Shown here piece after piece: positions 46,844 through 59,047 of a stretch of 64,000 bases of DNA; positions within the stretch are counted from its first letter, which is position 1; every line of letters begins with the position of its first letter. Origin of the DNA: Lasiosphaeria ovina (taxonomy: Eukaryota; Ascomycota; Sordariomycetes; Sordariales; Lasiosphaeriaceae); assembly GCA_033439765.1 (NCBI GenBank), contig JAULSN010000004.1, positions 3,358,001 through 3,422,000 of the forward strand. Reading direction: 5' to 3'. The notes below the pieces were generated by a model that made no database searches, was not told where the DNA came from, and saw only the letters and a program-made list of their open reading frames with translations. A program made the position numbers and the translations under genes.

Positions 46844-49257
46844 TGGGAATAGCGGGATCGCTCACCCTTCACTCGCGACAATCTGCGGGGGAGAGAGTCG
46901 GAGCAAAGGCGGCAGGCTTGCGAGATCTTTTGATCAGGATTTGGCCAAAGGTGAGTACGAGGTCTGTCCCGTCGGGGGAGACAGAGCGCCGGCGAAAGGG
47001 TGTATTTAGCGGTGAATGCGCAGACGCCCTGGCGCACAAGGCAAGGTGGGTGAGGTGGGAGTGCAGTAGCAGTGGCAGTGGCAGTGGCGGGAAGGGGGGT
47101 TTGGACCAGACCCGACGCAGACGCGGGGTGCGGAAAGTGCTGGTTTGCGATTTTTGGCGGTTGGACGAAACTGGGTTTCGCGACGGCCCCTGGATGCTCG
47201 CGAGACGGGAGTAAGCGATGCTGTGTTTTGGCGGTCGGCGCGCAAATGCACCCCTCGAGAAGTTAGAACGGCGGCCGGTTCAATCGCCTAATAATAAGTC
47301 GAATATTGGACGATAGCGCTTAGGTTCTGACGGGCACTTCCTAGCAGGAAATAAAGTCGACGCTCCGCAGTAGGTGGGTTGGGCGCAGCGCTGGGAAAAA
47401 AGGGCGGCGGATTGGCCTGTCCGGGGTTCGTCAGCGACAACGGCACGGACGAAAAAGTCACAATGGACCCAGATCCACAGAGACACAGCGGTACAAGGCC
47501 GGAGAGACGCTAGTCGGTGAGGGTAGGGCCAAGCGTGTAACAGACAGAGACGACAGAGAGGGGCGAGGCAAGGCGATGGCTGAAGTGGATGTTTAGCCCA
47601 ATTCCACCGCCATGGCAAAAGTGCCAACTAGGCTTGCAATCGTGGCTTGGAATGGAATCAAAAAGATGGCATGCTAGAGGAGAGAACGTAATGAGAGAAG
47701 ACTTAGAATATGGATGCCACGGAGGCACAGACAGACACAGACAGACAGACATACACACACACCTCACTCTTCCTCTCTGAAGGCTGCGACGCGTGACCAG
47801 ATGGACCAGACGGGCGGGATCGGGAAGGTCCAGTCCTTGCTGTTCTTGGCACGGACGCTATAAGCCGTGGTTCTGGCACAACAGCAGCAGAAGCAGCAGC
47901 ACCGTCAGTGAGGGGCCCGAATTCGATCCGTGGAATCCCCCAGAAGACCAGTAGAGCTGCAAAGATGCATCCATCCATCCAGCAACTTTGTAGGCGGGGG
48001 AAGCGATCTAGCGCGGCGGGGGGTGTTGGGCACTCCAGGGCCGGGAATGCAAGCAACAGCGAAGAGGAGTGCGTCGATTACGACGACTGGTCGTGCATCC
48101 GTCCTCGACATGGAGTTGGCGCACCGGGAGATCGTGTGGTCGACCGTCCCAAGTGGTGTGTATCCATCTCGTCTCCCGGGGCAAAGAGACACGGGACTGA
48201 GGTGAGCGTATTGGGGCGACTGGCTGCCAGACTCGGCACCCCTCATCCCGTCTCCTGCCCGCAACGGTGCCGTGATGGCTCTATGCCCTAGGTCTAGTGC
48301 CAATTTGTTGGTGCGGGTTTGAGTTCCCCAAAGAAAACTGCCAACGAGCAACGAGCAGCCGTCGATTCTGCCACCACTTCACTTGCCAGCGAGGACGGAG
48401 AGAGGTAACAATATGGGCGGCTGAACGGGAAGAGCGGCGGAGAAAAGAGTCACGCCGGTGACAGACCCACAGGCGAGGCATGAAAATAGAATGAAGAGGT
48501 CAAGAGCAAGCAATAACATCATACCTGAAAGAGTTTTGTCGGGCCAGTGGTTGGCCGTGGTTGTTTGTTTGTTTGTTTGTCCTGTAATCCGATGGATCTT
48601 GGCGATCTCTGTGCCTGTGTGCCTGTGTGCTGTGCCTGTGTATTGCAATGTCCTTGTGAGCCTGTGTGCGGTCTGCACGGCAAAGCGGTCTCTAGCGTCT
48701 TGTGCGTGGGCGGTACTTCGCAACTAGCGGTGATAGGTGAAAGTGGGGTTCGAGGCTGAGAAAGGTCTGCCCGGCAGAGTCTTTCCAAGAGGATGGCAAC
48801 CGAATCCGTTGTTTGTGGTGACTTCCGGAGTACCTTGGGAAAGGCGAGAGAGGATGTGATGTGACCGAAACAAACAGCGTATTTGGTTTTTGAGTGCACC
48901 ACGACTTCAACTTACTGGACAGGTATCGGCGTGAGCCCGTGTGTTTGTGATTAAGGTAGCTATGTGCGAGGCTTTACCCGGGCAGCTCTTGGGTAGCTAT
49001 GTCGGCACGTAGTTATATCCCGTTGCGAGTGGGTTTTTATCGTTGTTAACGGCTTTCAGTGTTGTCGGGGCTCTGCTCTGTGTTGTTGGTTGAGCCGGGG
49101 TGTCGTTCGGTCGCGGGCCGATCAGGCAACGGTGTCAGGCAGCAGGAGAGAGAAAAATAGTCCTCGTAAATCCGTCTTTTGGGGGGCCACAAATTGTGCC
49201 GGTCTCCTATTATATGGGATGGGGCCTCCTGGTCAGACAATGGGATGAAATGCGCTG

Positions 49258-49299
<42 letters not shown>

Positions 49300-51399
49300 A
49301 TTGGATGCTAATAAATGTAGGCGGGCGGGCGGGCAGGATGGATGAAATGGGGAATGTGGATTTTGTGGTGCGTGCAGCTGCTGCTGTGCTGCAGCGGTCC
49401 ACTGGTCCGCTGGAGAGGGGACTGGTTGGGGAAGCAAGAGCGTTGCCGTGCCTACAGAAAAACCCCGGCTTCACTTACACGAGGTGCTGCCAGCCTGCCA
49501 CAGGGCAAAGCGAAGGGACGAAACTGATTTAGACGGGTTCCCTACCCACGCAGGGTAGGTATTCGTACGTAATAACCTGCCGGAAGGTATGTTGGTACCT
49601 TCCTTACTTTCAGGTAGGTACGAAGTATTATGCACAAAGACTGCCAGGTTTGTCGCGCCAAAACAAATGTTGTAAGGCGGCTGCACGCAAGGGATGGATG
49701 TTGCGGCCTGGGTATCGATTTGTTATCTTTTTTTTCTTCCCGAGATGTGGCCTGTGTCCAGTTCTCGGTAAGGTAGGGGGTGGTCTGGCGCCCGATGCCA
49801 GTTTGCAGCAGGGCAGTGACCTGGGGCCCAAGTCTCACACAGGTGGACGGCCGTTGGCAACAAGAGTCACCGCAACGGAATAGGCTGGCAGGTAAGGTAC
49901 GGATATCCGTAGGTAGGTAAGGTCGTCAGTCGTCAGTGAGACAGACAGCAACCGAACCGGATGCCACTCAGACAGTGCGGAGAGAGAGATAGAGAGGACA
50001 AGTCAATACCAGACAGACCCTGGTCTGTTCTCTCAACTCAGCCTCCACAGGTTTCCTTCGCCGCTTGATGAAAACACTTCTCTTTCTGCGACTTCTCTGG
50101 TTTCTTGATGTCTTGAAGCTGCCTGCATCCTCGCAGATCGCACATGGTCTTTTTTTCCTTTCTTTTTGCCCTTTCTTTTTCCAGTCAGGAGCTCAAGTCT
50201 CGTGGCGACGGGAATGGTCCAAATTCAAAAGGTCCAAGAAGACGCGGGGTACGGGCGAAGTCGTGGTTGGAGTTGGAGCACCAACGGGCAACTCTGCATC
50301 TGAGGCGACAAAAAGCAAATGGAACTGACAGACAAACTCTGGAGCTCGGGGCTCAGACAGTCTGCAGACACATCGACCTGGATCGGAATGCTTCAAGGTA
50401 CGGCAAAGAAGGCAGCAGATGGACCGTTGTGAAAGACACAAACAAATGGCAGCCAGCGGACCGCGTGCATCTTAAGTATGCCTAGGTGGAACTCGAAATT
50501 ATTAGCCGCCATGCACTATGAACTCTTCCCAGAGATCCATGGCGGCGACTATGACAGCGCAGTAAAAAAACACCACGGGGAGTGCCACTGAGAGGAACAC
50601 GTCAACTCGCTCTCGCTCCCCAGGGCTGCAGAGAGACATCCCCGGCTGGGAGCTAAAAAGGTCGCGAGGAGCAGTTCCGGGTACCTTGCGCGTGCTGCAT
50701 CATTAGGTCATTGGACGCCCATTGAACCCTCTTGGCCCAGGCACCCGGGCACGGATGGCAAATTGGCAATGTGTAAGTCTGTGTCTTGGTGGAAGGCAAT
50801 GGAACAAGGCATCGGGGGCAGCTGTTGTTTTGGCGAGAGGCCACTCAAGTGCAGCTTGCATTGAAGCTACTGTAGCCCGAGGAGCTCCGGTTTTTCTGCC
50901 CAAGAGGGGCCTGGGATTTGCTCAGCCTGCGTCAGGGCCATCGAGCCCGCAGCCCGGGACAGTCCGGTTGGGTTGGGCTCGAAGGGCTGCGCACCGCCCT
51001 TTCTCCACACGCGCAAGAGGAAGCCATTGCGTCCGTTCGTCTTGTGCCTTCTACTGGAGCCACGTGCCCAGACGAGACGTCTTTTCCCTCAACCTGGAAG
51101 TCTTCCTGCCCAAGACCCACCGCCTCGGCTAATGCACATCGCCCGCAGCAACGCCGACCGACTACTTACTTACTGTACACAGTAGAATCACCACGTAAGG
51201 CACCAATGAGGCCCAGAGCCCCAGAGCACCACCGCCAAACGGGGTTGCTTCTTAGCAAATGCCCTCCAAACAAGCCAACGCGTCGCGGCGGCCCATTCCG
51301 CGTCTCAGCAAACACCCATCAATGACTCACGTTGCCGTGGACATGGCGAGGGTGTCACTGGACTGCACCGTGTGCCGGTTGTCTCATCCGCAGCGAATG
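46844..51399. other. Long intergenic region, no gene recognised
   Basis: 4.5 kb upstream of the coiled-coil gene and downstream of EMC2, with only short random-looking frames. It contains GTTT repeats (about 48559-48580), TGTGCC repeats (about 48609-48645), a CTG array (49259-49299) and a cluster of short palindromes near 49540-49630. The length leaves room for a long 5' UTR, a noncoding RNA or an unrecognised gene. Confidence 0.5.
49259..49299 (+). repeat. GCT/CTG trinucleotide array, about 13-14 copies
   Basis: An uninterrupted run of TGC units in a noncoding stretch. It could encode poly-Leu, poly-Ala or poly-Cys in different frames, but no frame around it looks coding. Confidence 0.95.
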
Positions 51400-52565
51400 T
51401 CATCTCTCAATTCTAGATGCCGCAGATGCGTCTTCCGAGAGAAGCTCCCGCGCCGCTGCAACCTCAACCTCGTCGTACCCACGCCATCCCCGATCCCCCG
51501 CCGTGCTGTGTCGAACAATCTCAGACAGCTTCGCAGTAGCTAGCTCGTTGAGCCGCTCAATGGTGCTTGTATCCGGCAGACGCAAGCCACCCTCGTCGTT
51601 CTGCTTTGCTGGCTTGCCCGACTCCTTGAGGAGCCTCGCTGTAACCTTAAGAGCCGTGTCAGAGTGTCGGTCAACACAACACCAGGGGGCACAACCAGGG
51701 GACTACTCACCAGCTTCAGCCCGTAATAGCCCCGGAGGTAATCGTCGCACAGCTCGATGCTCCGGGAGAACCGCTTCAGTGATTCGGCCATGTGCTTTTG
51801 ATAGGAACTGCCACCCGCACCCGAAGCAGTAGCGGCCATGTACTGCATCTCGCCAAGCCGTGCGTGTATCTGGGCAGCTGCGTTAGCACAGGGCTTAGGC
51901 GTGCCATGTTCGGTTCGGGGTTACGCACATTCCACGCATTTGGTGCCAATATTACGACCTCCTCCAACGCGTAGATTGCTTGCGGATACATGCCCTGCGA
52001 TAGGTAGAGGTCTGCCAGCTCCGACCAGCCTTCAGCATCCGTGGGGGAGAAGTCAAGGAGCTGCACGAGGGCCGATACTGCCTCCGAGACGCGGCCCATG
52101 GACCGCAAGAGTGCGACGCGCCTCTTCGTGATAGGCTGTGGACTGTTAGTGATTGGCCGCGGCCGACTAAGCAAGAGGGGGGCATACGATGTTGGTGTCG
52201 TTCTCCTTTAGTATCTCCTCGTAGTCTTTCAGGACTGCCTCCAGCTTGCCCGGGTGTTGAGCGTCAGCTTCCTTAACCAGGCCCCTGAAGGCCATGATGC
52301 GCTCGTTGTCCTCGCCAAAACGGGCGGCGAGTCTCTCGAGGCATTGCTGCGCGGCCAGGTCGTCCCCGGTTCTCAGGCAGGACAGCAGCAGGTTCTCGTA
52401 CTTTATCCACAGTTCTGGGGATTCCGAGGCCGAAAATATTGCGCCGAGCGGCGATGAAGAGACGGTGCTCGGCGAGCTCTGGAGCAGGGCGGGAGCTTGC
52501 TGGGAAAGCTCGAGAGCCGCGGCTGGGGACAGCTGGCTGGGAGGGTGGAGCAGAGAAGGAGCCAT
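51400..52565 (-). CDS. EMC2: ER membrane protein complex subunit 2 (TPR protein)
   Basis: Exons 52565-52188, 52135-51929, 51869-51711 and 51645-51400 encode 329 aa, all introns in phase 0. EMC2 is the cytosolic TPR subunit of the EMC, which inserts tail-anchored and multi-pass proteins into the ER membrane. Recognisable blocks are ELWIKYENLLLSCLRTGD, DLAAQQCLERLAARFGEDNERIMAFRG, then PITKRRVALLRSMG, DAEGWSELADLYLSQGMYPQAIYALEEVVILAPNAW and IHARLGEMQY, which are successive TPR helices. The block FSRSIELCDDYLRGYYGLKL is also family-typical. Length fits the family (about 290-340). An Ala/Ser-rich N-terminus of about 45 residues is poorly conserved. Confidence 0.92.
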
Positions 52566-54595
52566 CGTGCTGGACTTGATCGTGGGATGCGATCTCTAGA
52601 TTGGATTGGCTGCTGGGCAATTGTCGATGAGACTGCGCTTAGAAAGATTCCGATCTGTTGCAAGGGTGTCGTGTCGTGTCGTGTGCATGTCGTCTGATGA
52701 AGCAGTGGCAGCGTCAGGGCGACGCGACAGATCCATCAGAGACCAGCTGCCTGTGTGGGGACAGCCGAAGCCTTGTCCTTGAGAGGCTGAGCTAGCCAAA
52801 AGCGGGAGCCGCTCGACGCTGGTAATCCGTACTGTGCAGTGACGTTATCCACATTTTAACGTCCAACCAGCCCACTGGCACTGGCAATGGGCTTCCGACT
52901 GCAACCCATCTTCCCTGTCAATAATCCGAATAGTCTCGACACCAATGCTTCGAGATGGAATCTGTTGGATATTTCGACCTCCCATTACATACTGCATATT
53001 TTCTATGTTTAAAATTATGCGGTAATCAGACCCTGGAGCTGCATGATAGATGATACAGTGCCTAATGATACAGTGCCTATAAACCTCCAGATACGATTTT
53101 ACCTATAAAAAAGCAAAGTTAACGAAGAAGGAAAGAAACAAGGCGGAAAAGGGAAACAGCAAAGACATTCCCCGGCCATTGATAGTTCGAACGGGTGGCT
53201 ATCAGTTTACAATTTAACCAATCATCGTTTCCACAGACAGAGGAGACCGTGAAGACGCAGACCCGGGGTGACCTCGAGGTACCACCCTCTCCGAGTTACG
53301 TAGGCGATGCTGCAAATGCAGGATATGGAGTGCTTCCGTAGCCGATCGTCTCTACCCTTTTCGAAGTCAGCGACATGCTAACCCCCCATTCACCCACCTC
53401 GTGTCTCGCCAGACACGACAACTAAGCAACTGGCCAGGTTGTCATCAACACGGCTCGCAGCCAAGACGGATCGAGCTCCGTCCAAGCCATGCATGTATGT
53501 ACGTATGTACAACGCAAACAAGGAGTAAGTGACTGAGTGTGTGGGCTCTGGCTTCCAACGTGTTCATACAGACACACGCAGAGACAGAGAGAGAGAGAGA
53601 GACAAAAAGGAGATGCATCAACGGCAAGAATGGGGTGGGCACAGAATAAGCCACGCTGCTTGCTTGCTCACCGACAACTGTCAAGTATTCGAACATTTGA
53701 ATATTTGCTTCAGCGGCGTCCCACCTGTCCGCGTTCTCCCGGAAGCGGGATCGACGCGTGCGTCTTGTTTGCGTGTGTTCGGGAGCACTGCCAACAAGTC
53801 CGCCTCGGGTCAGCAGGTAGGTAGCAGCCATCGGGAGTTTAGGACCTCGTACTGTGAAATACTCCTTGGGCTGTTCTGCAAGTCGGCTGTCCTCCTTATC
53901 CTGTTCTATCAGATTCCTGGCCCAATATCGGGTCTCATACGAGGTACGCCTTGAAAGAGCTACCTGTTCCCTTTTGGTATCGCGTAACATCTCCACGCAG
54001 GTTAGCCTATCCTGTAAAGCCTTCAATCAGGATTCCACAAGCCATATCGATCTCTTCCTACCAGAAACAAGACCGGAGCAGGGAGAAATAGAGACGGAAG
54101 ACGGCGATGATGGCGGGCATCGTGGGCACATATGGAAGGCCCTCCATTTCATCTCACCGTCAAGGGCTGCTGGCTTAGCTACATCATGAAGGAGAGATAA
54201 AAGGGTGGCTTAGGGATGGAGAAGTACCCTCATATGAAATTGCCAGGAAGCGCAGAGTTAGATGGTATGTAAATGGTTAGGTAAATAAGCCTGTAAATAA
54301 TCCAGGTTGCAAGCCACTCCCAGGGAAATAGACAAGGAACCGTGACATGGAGACAATAGTCCTCTGAACACCAAGCCCCTCCCCTGGCCTCCCAAAAAGG
54401 ACCAGAGGGGGTACAACATGTAAAACACACACAAGACAGAAAAAAAAGCAAAGCTAAACCTGGCAAGACAAAAAAGGCTGTTTTGACCGGTACAGATATT
54501 TGCACAATGCCCATATGGCAATAATAGTCAGCGTCGCCTATTCATTCCAGCCTCCGTCATTTCAAGTCGTCAGCAGCAGCCCCAACATATTATTA
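52566..54595. other. Intergenic region, no gene recognised
   Basis: Promoter side of EMC2, then an AT-richer stretch (52850-53200), and the 3' flank of the RhoGAP gene. A duplicated GATACAGTGCCTA occurs near 53051-53080. A 193-codon minus-strand frame (53445-54026) does not look coding: many Cys, Arg and His and no domain. Confidence 0.6.
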
Positions 54596-57369
54596 CTAGT
54601 AATCCATTGGCGCGTCCACAAGAGTGACACCGTGAGAGGTATTCTCTGATCCCGCTGCAGTCGAAGGCTGTGCGAGACGGCGCCCTTCAGAAAAGCGTGC
54701 TCTGTGAGCAGGACCGCTGCGTCCCAGGCTGTTTCTCTTCTCAAGTACACTCTCGCTCTCGATCTTGGCCACTGGGTCCGCCGGGGTGGGCGAGGCTGTC
54801 GATGCGGGCGCACCCAGGTTCAAGTTACCATCGGCAGGGTGACTGAGACCCATGCTGATATCGTCGGGGACTTCAAGGCTCGTCCTCTTTGGCAGGATAG
54901 GCCCCAGACTCTGCCTCTTGGAAGTAGGGCTCGTAAGGCTCGGCGTGATAGGGAACCGCGTTTCGGGACCGCCTGTGCTCTTATCACGGCGGTGACCGCG
55001 CGGACCTGGCGCCGGCGATGTCGCCCTGCTCCGGCTGCCGCCTGCCTTTTCCAGGAGCGCCCGATTACGCTCTTCCATGTGCGCCTTCCGGTTGCTCTCG
55101 TCAGTCGAGATCGCCCGTGGGCGGTTCTGGTTTCCGGTCACCGACCCAGACGAGCTCAGCGTCGACATGCGCTTCAGCTCGCTGAATATGGCGTCCTTGT
55201 GTATAAACAGATCACGGACGAGCCGGTACGCGTGTTTCTCCTCCATCGTGAGCGACGTCTCGGTGCGTGGCCGCAGAATACACGGGGCGAGAGCGGTGGC
55301 TAGCTTGGCGACATAATCCTCGTCAGCCGACGTAAGGTCAATCAAGCGCGTGAAATGATTCATGCAGGCATCCAAGGTCGCGATATTAGTAAGTCGTAAT
55401 TGCGAGAGTGTCTGCTGTAGTACCGATACGCGGGCCGCGTCGTTGGTGTCGGCTGTAGGGGTTGTGTAGATGGTCCTGATGATCTCGTAAACGTGAGACG
55501 AGACCAGCGAGTCTAGCTACGTGTTAGCAATCCAGTCCATGATAGGAACACGAAACAGCAAGCATGCGCATACCTGGGAGTTCAAGGAGGTAGAGCTTCA
55601 AGAGGCTCGCGACAGTAGGGATGTCGAATTCGGCAAACACGTCGAGAGAGGGTGGCTTTCCGTTGTTCACCTTGGCTCTTAGCTTGTGTGTCTGAGCAAG
55701 GGGCACTTCGTGGAGCCACACTCCCCGCCGAGCTTCATCGCCCTCGAGATCAGGGTAGTGGTGGTCCAGATAGGTCAGGAGGCTGGTAATAATGACAGGC
55801 ACGCGCTTCCTGTCCGCCCGAGCGCGAGGCTCGAGGTCAACACCAAACGTCTGTTCGTCGACTTTGTTGTAGTAGTTCTCGTAAATCACCACCTTTGGCG
55901 CAAAATGACCCGTCCGGTAATTCTCCAAGAGGTACCGGAGGTCGCCTAGTGGCTGCACCGTCTCCTGGTAGAGCATCATGTTATCGACCGTGGCCTGGAG
56001 GCTGGGAATTACGTTGCTGATGGTTCCTGAGAAATCCAACACCACAGTCTTGACGGCCTTGAGCCTGTCAAGCTCGCATCGCTCGAGAAACTTGAGGTGT
56101 ACGAGGATGGCCTCTTCAAGGGCGCAGCGCATCTCATCAAGCTTCTGGACCGCAGCCTTGTACCTCTCGTCCGACTCTCTGGCCTCTCGGCGCATCCGCT
56201 CGGCCGGCGACTCGTTTGGACGTGACGTGTTGAGCATGTTCCAGTTGGCGAGGTATTCGCTTACCGCGCCGACCGGCGAGTCGGTCCCGTCTGTTGCGGG
56301 CAGGGAGAATGTCCTCGATATCGCCTTCTTCTCCGGAACTCCAGCAACCTGGAACGCCTTGGGCCGCCACTGGTAAAACATTTTGGAACTGTTGGCAAAT
56401 GTGTTTCCGACGTTGCCAATCAAGCGAAGGAAGCCGTGCGTTATCAAGTCCTGGCCGATCCTTTCAGCATAGCTGACGCTCGAGCTGCCCATGTTCCGCT
56501 GCAGATACTCCACGATGTCTGAGCCTGCCGACGTATTCTGGTAGAGGCCCAGAATCGGGACCTTTGTTTCCCCTAGCTTGATGTTTCCAAGCATGTGCGC
56601 GAGGATAGCCTTGACCTGCTCGGGGCCATAGGTCTCATCGCCGATCTCGTAGGGCTCGTCGTCGTCGTCCTCGGGTTCTTTCTCCACCTTGATCTCAGGG
56701 ATGGGCTGCTTCGGCTTCGGGCTCGTCTCGGGATCTTGAAAGGCTAGCTTGTTCTCTTCCTCTAGGTCCTCAACGAGACGGCACTTGTTGAAGTAGTTGC
56801 TCCTCAGTTTTTTGACCGCCTCCGATTGCTTGTCGTGGCTCTTGATTCTCGCCTGGAGATCCTCCTGCGAGTCCTGTATCCGGGTCTCGTGGGCCTCACA
56901 CCATCGCGAGAACGGGTTCACGACCAGGTCTCGGATGTTTTGCGCGATCTTCCTGTGATTCTTGGCCGCCTCCTCCATCTCTGTTCGCACGCCGTCGTAC
57001 GCCTAGTAGGCACGTCAGCACAAGCCCGCGGCGACCTGATGCCGGTGGGGGGGGGGGGGGGGGGGTTGAAGCATACCTTCCGCACGCTGGCTCCATCGTC
57101 GCGACCAAAGCCGCCTTGTATCTTGTCGACGGCGGGAGCGATTTCGGCAAGGCGCTGGCCGTAGAGCTCCTCGGCCTCGGCGCGCATTCGAGCCACCGTG
57201 AGCACTTGGCGGTTCTCGATGACACCTTGCTGGAGCTTGCCAAACAGGACCCCGAGGCCTGTTCCCTCTGCTGTCAATACGGGACATCACAGCGCCATCC
57301 ACGAACATCACGAGGTCTCTCACCTGCGGCGTAGTCATTCGACCAGAAGGAATCCGCGAAGCCCGGCAT
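54596..57369 (-). CDS. RGD2: F-BAR/DEP/RhoGAP protein, Rgd2 type
   Basis: Exons 57369-57324, 57270-57077, 57002-55574 and 55512-54596 encode 861 aa. Rgd2-type proteins bind membranes through the F-BAR module and act on Cdc42/Rho-family GTPases. The start MPGFADSFWSNDYAAG and the following helices (GLGVLFGKLQQG, YGQRLAEIAPA, AKNHRKIAQNIRDLVVNPF) are the FCH/F-BAR opening. A DEP-like segment (about 205-295: GSDIVEYLQRNMGSSSV, IGQDLITHGFLRLIG) is inserted, then more coiled coil, then RhoGAP (about 480-665: RVPVIITSLLTYLDHH, DIPTVASLLKLYLLELPDSL, LDACMNHFTRLIDL). The C-terminal 200 residues are Ser/Pro-rich. The last acceptor was chosen so that LELPDSLVSSHVYE is continuous. At the usual arginine-finger position the sequence reads GVWLHEVPL. 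Confidence 0.9.
57047..57065 (+). repeat. Run of 19 G inside a RhoGAP intron
   Basis: Homopolymer within intron 57003-57076; on the transcribed strand it is a C run close to the splice donor. Its length is likely variable or imprecisely sequenced. Confidence 0.9.
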
Positions 57370-59047
57370 CGTGAAAAGCGGGCAAGTCGCACTGCTGTCT
57401 CTCGACTGAAAGCGACAAAATGGGGTGCAAGTTGGGTTCTTGGGGATGCTCTTCACGCGAGAGCCCTCCGACAGACACTAGAATCGAGCTCGTATTTGGT
57501 GGATGCAGGGGAAGCCGGGATTTGTATCGAGCGATTGAGGCTTGCGCAGTCAAAGTCTTGGCTTCGATTTTGGCGAGCTGTGTAAGCCAGGCCGTGGTCA
57601 GAGAGCGAGGAAAGCGGTGATTGTGGATCCGGGTTTTGTGTCTCCGTGTCGCAGACTGCGCAACGGCGAGTTCGGTTGGGTAGGATAGACACTTGTTGGT
57701 TGTGCTGGCGCTGGATGAGGGCTTACGGCAAGAAGAAACAAGGAGAAAGCAAAGGTCAGTCAAAAAGAATCATTCAAGAAAACACCTTACGTAGAGCACC
57801 TGCACCCAACAAGGACCTGCAGACAATCCGTTTTCATTGGAGCGCTGGACACATCGTTAGGTACAAAGTACCTTGAGTTGGCAGCCCGAGACCTGAAGGC
57901 GTTTAACCCGACCCCTGCATTGTAGCCCAGGCAGGGGGTACTTCGTACCTTCCCGCTGTGCCCCTACACTCGATGTACGAAGTACCATCTTCTACTTACT
58001 GCTAGTACGTGGAAACGAAACGGGAGAGCAGCCCGGGCCTTAACTAGAAAGTTGAGATGGCGGAAGGTCAGCTGTCTAGGGCCGCGGCGCCGAGCATGGC
58101 ACCTGCCCGCGATGAAATCTCGAAACCATCACTGCCGTACGACTACCGAAGAGGCTTCACGATCTGCCCTGGGCGTTTGAGCCTCTCCCACGATGTCTGT
58201 GGGTTTCGAGACAAACCCAAACATCGTCCAAGCCAACTGGCCACGAATTTGATGACGTATGGCCCAGACCTTGCTCAAGCAAAATTGCGATGGATTGTTC
58301 TGTTGTCTTCAAATTACGCCGTGCGGAGCAGCAGGAAGGTGGATACTAAAGGCAGTCTAGGACAGAACCGTTTCTTGATGCTTGACAGGCTTTTAACTAT
58401 GCGTGGTTGTGTGCCTATAGATGGAGCCTCCGTCAGCGCATTCTCGCGTGTCTTTGTTTCTCTTTACTTGAGAGGTTGTAGTGTATCATAGGTATCCAAT
58501 TCATCTTGAGACTTGAAAGTTGAAACCCAGGTCCGGGCTTAACAATGGAAGGCTCAAGCCCCCAACCCCACCTAGGATGAACGGGCGGGCGAGCGGGTAA
58601 GCAGCCCAGAGGAAGGGTCAACCCACGCCTCAGTCTTACTCTGTCAGTACAGATACCGTAATCTTGTACAGCACCCTGTGTGTTTGTTATTGCAACCAAC
58701 GCCGAGGAAGCCGCCGTCGGTCGCAACACAGCCCGGGCCTGTCCGTCATCAACAAACACCCGACACTCTCTCGGAAGGCCATGAGAGGAGCAGCAGGTTT
58801 TAAAAATAACCCGGGCTCCATTATTACCTTCCTTACCTTATCCATTGTTCGCCCCCAACATCTTCAAGGTATACTCTTAAGGTAATTACCGTCCCGTTCC
58901 TATATATTAAATATAGCCTCAGCGGGGCTTGCGGGATCCTCCCCAAGCGGTTCCGGAAGGTCGGGTGAGCTTACTTAGTAGACTTACTGATTACTCGTTA
59001 GGTCTTGACTTGAGCCTCCGACGGAGTACCTAGGTCTAGGCCTCGAG
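57370..59047. other. Intergenic region between divergent genes
   Basis: Upstream of the RhoGAP gene (minus) and of the dipeptidase (plus). It contains several GTACTTCGTACC-like short palindromes (57850-57990) and AT-rich DNA at about 58800-58920. No gene recognised. Confidence 0.6.
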
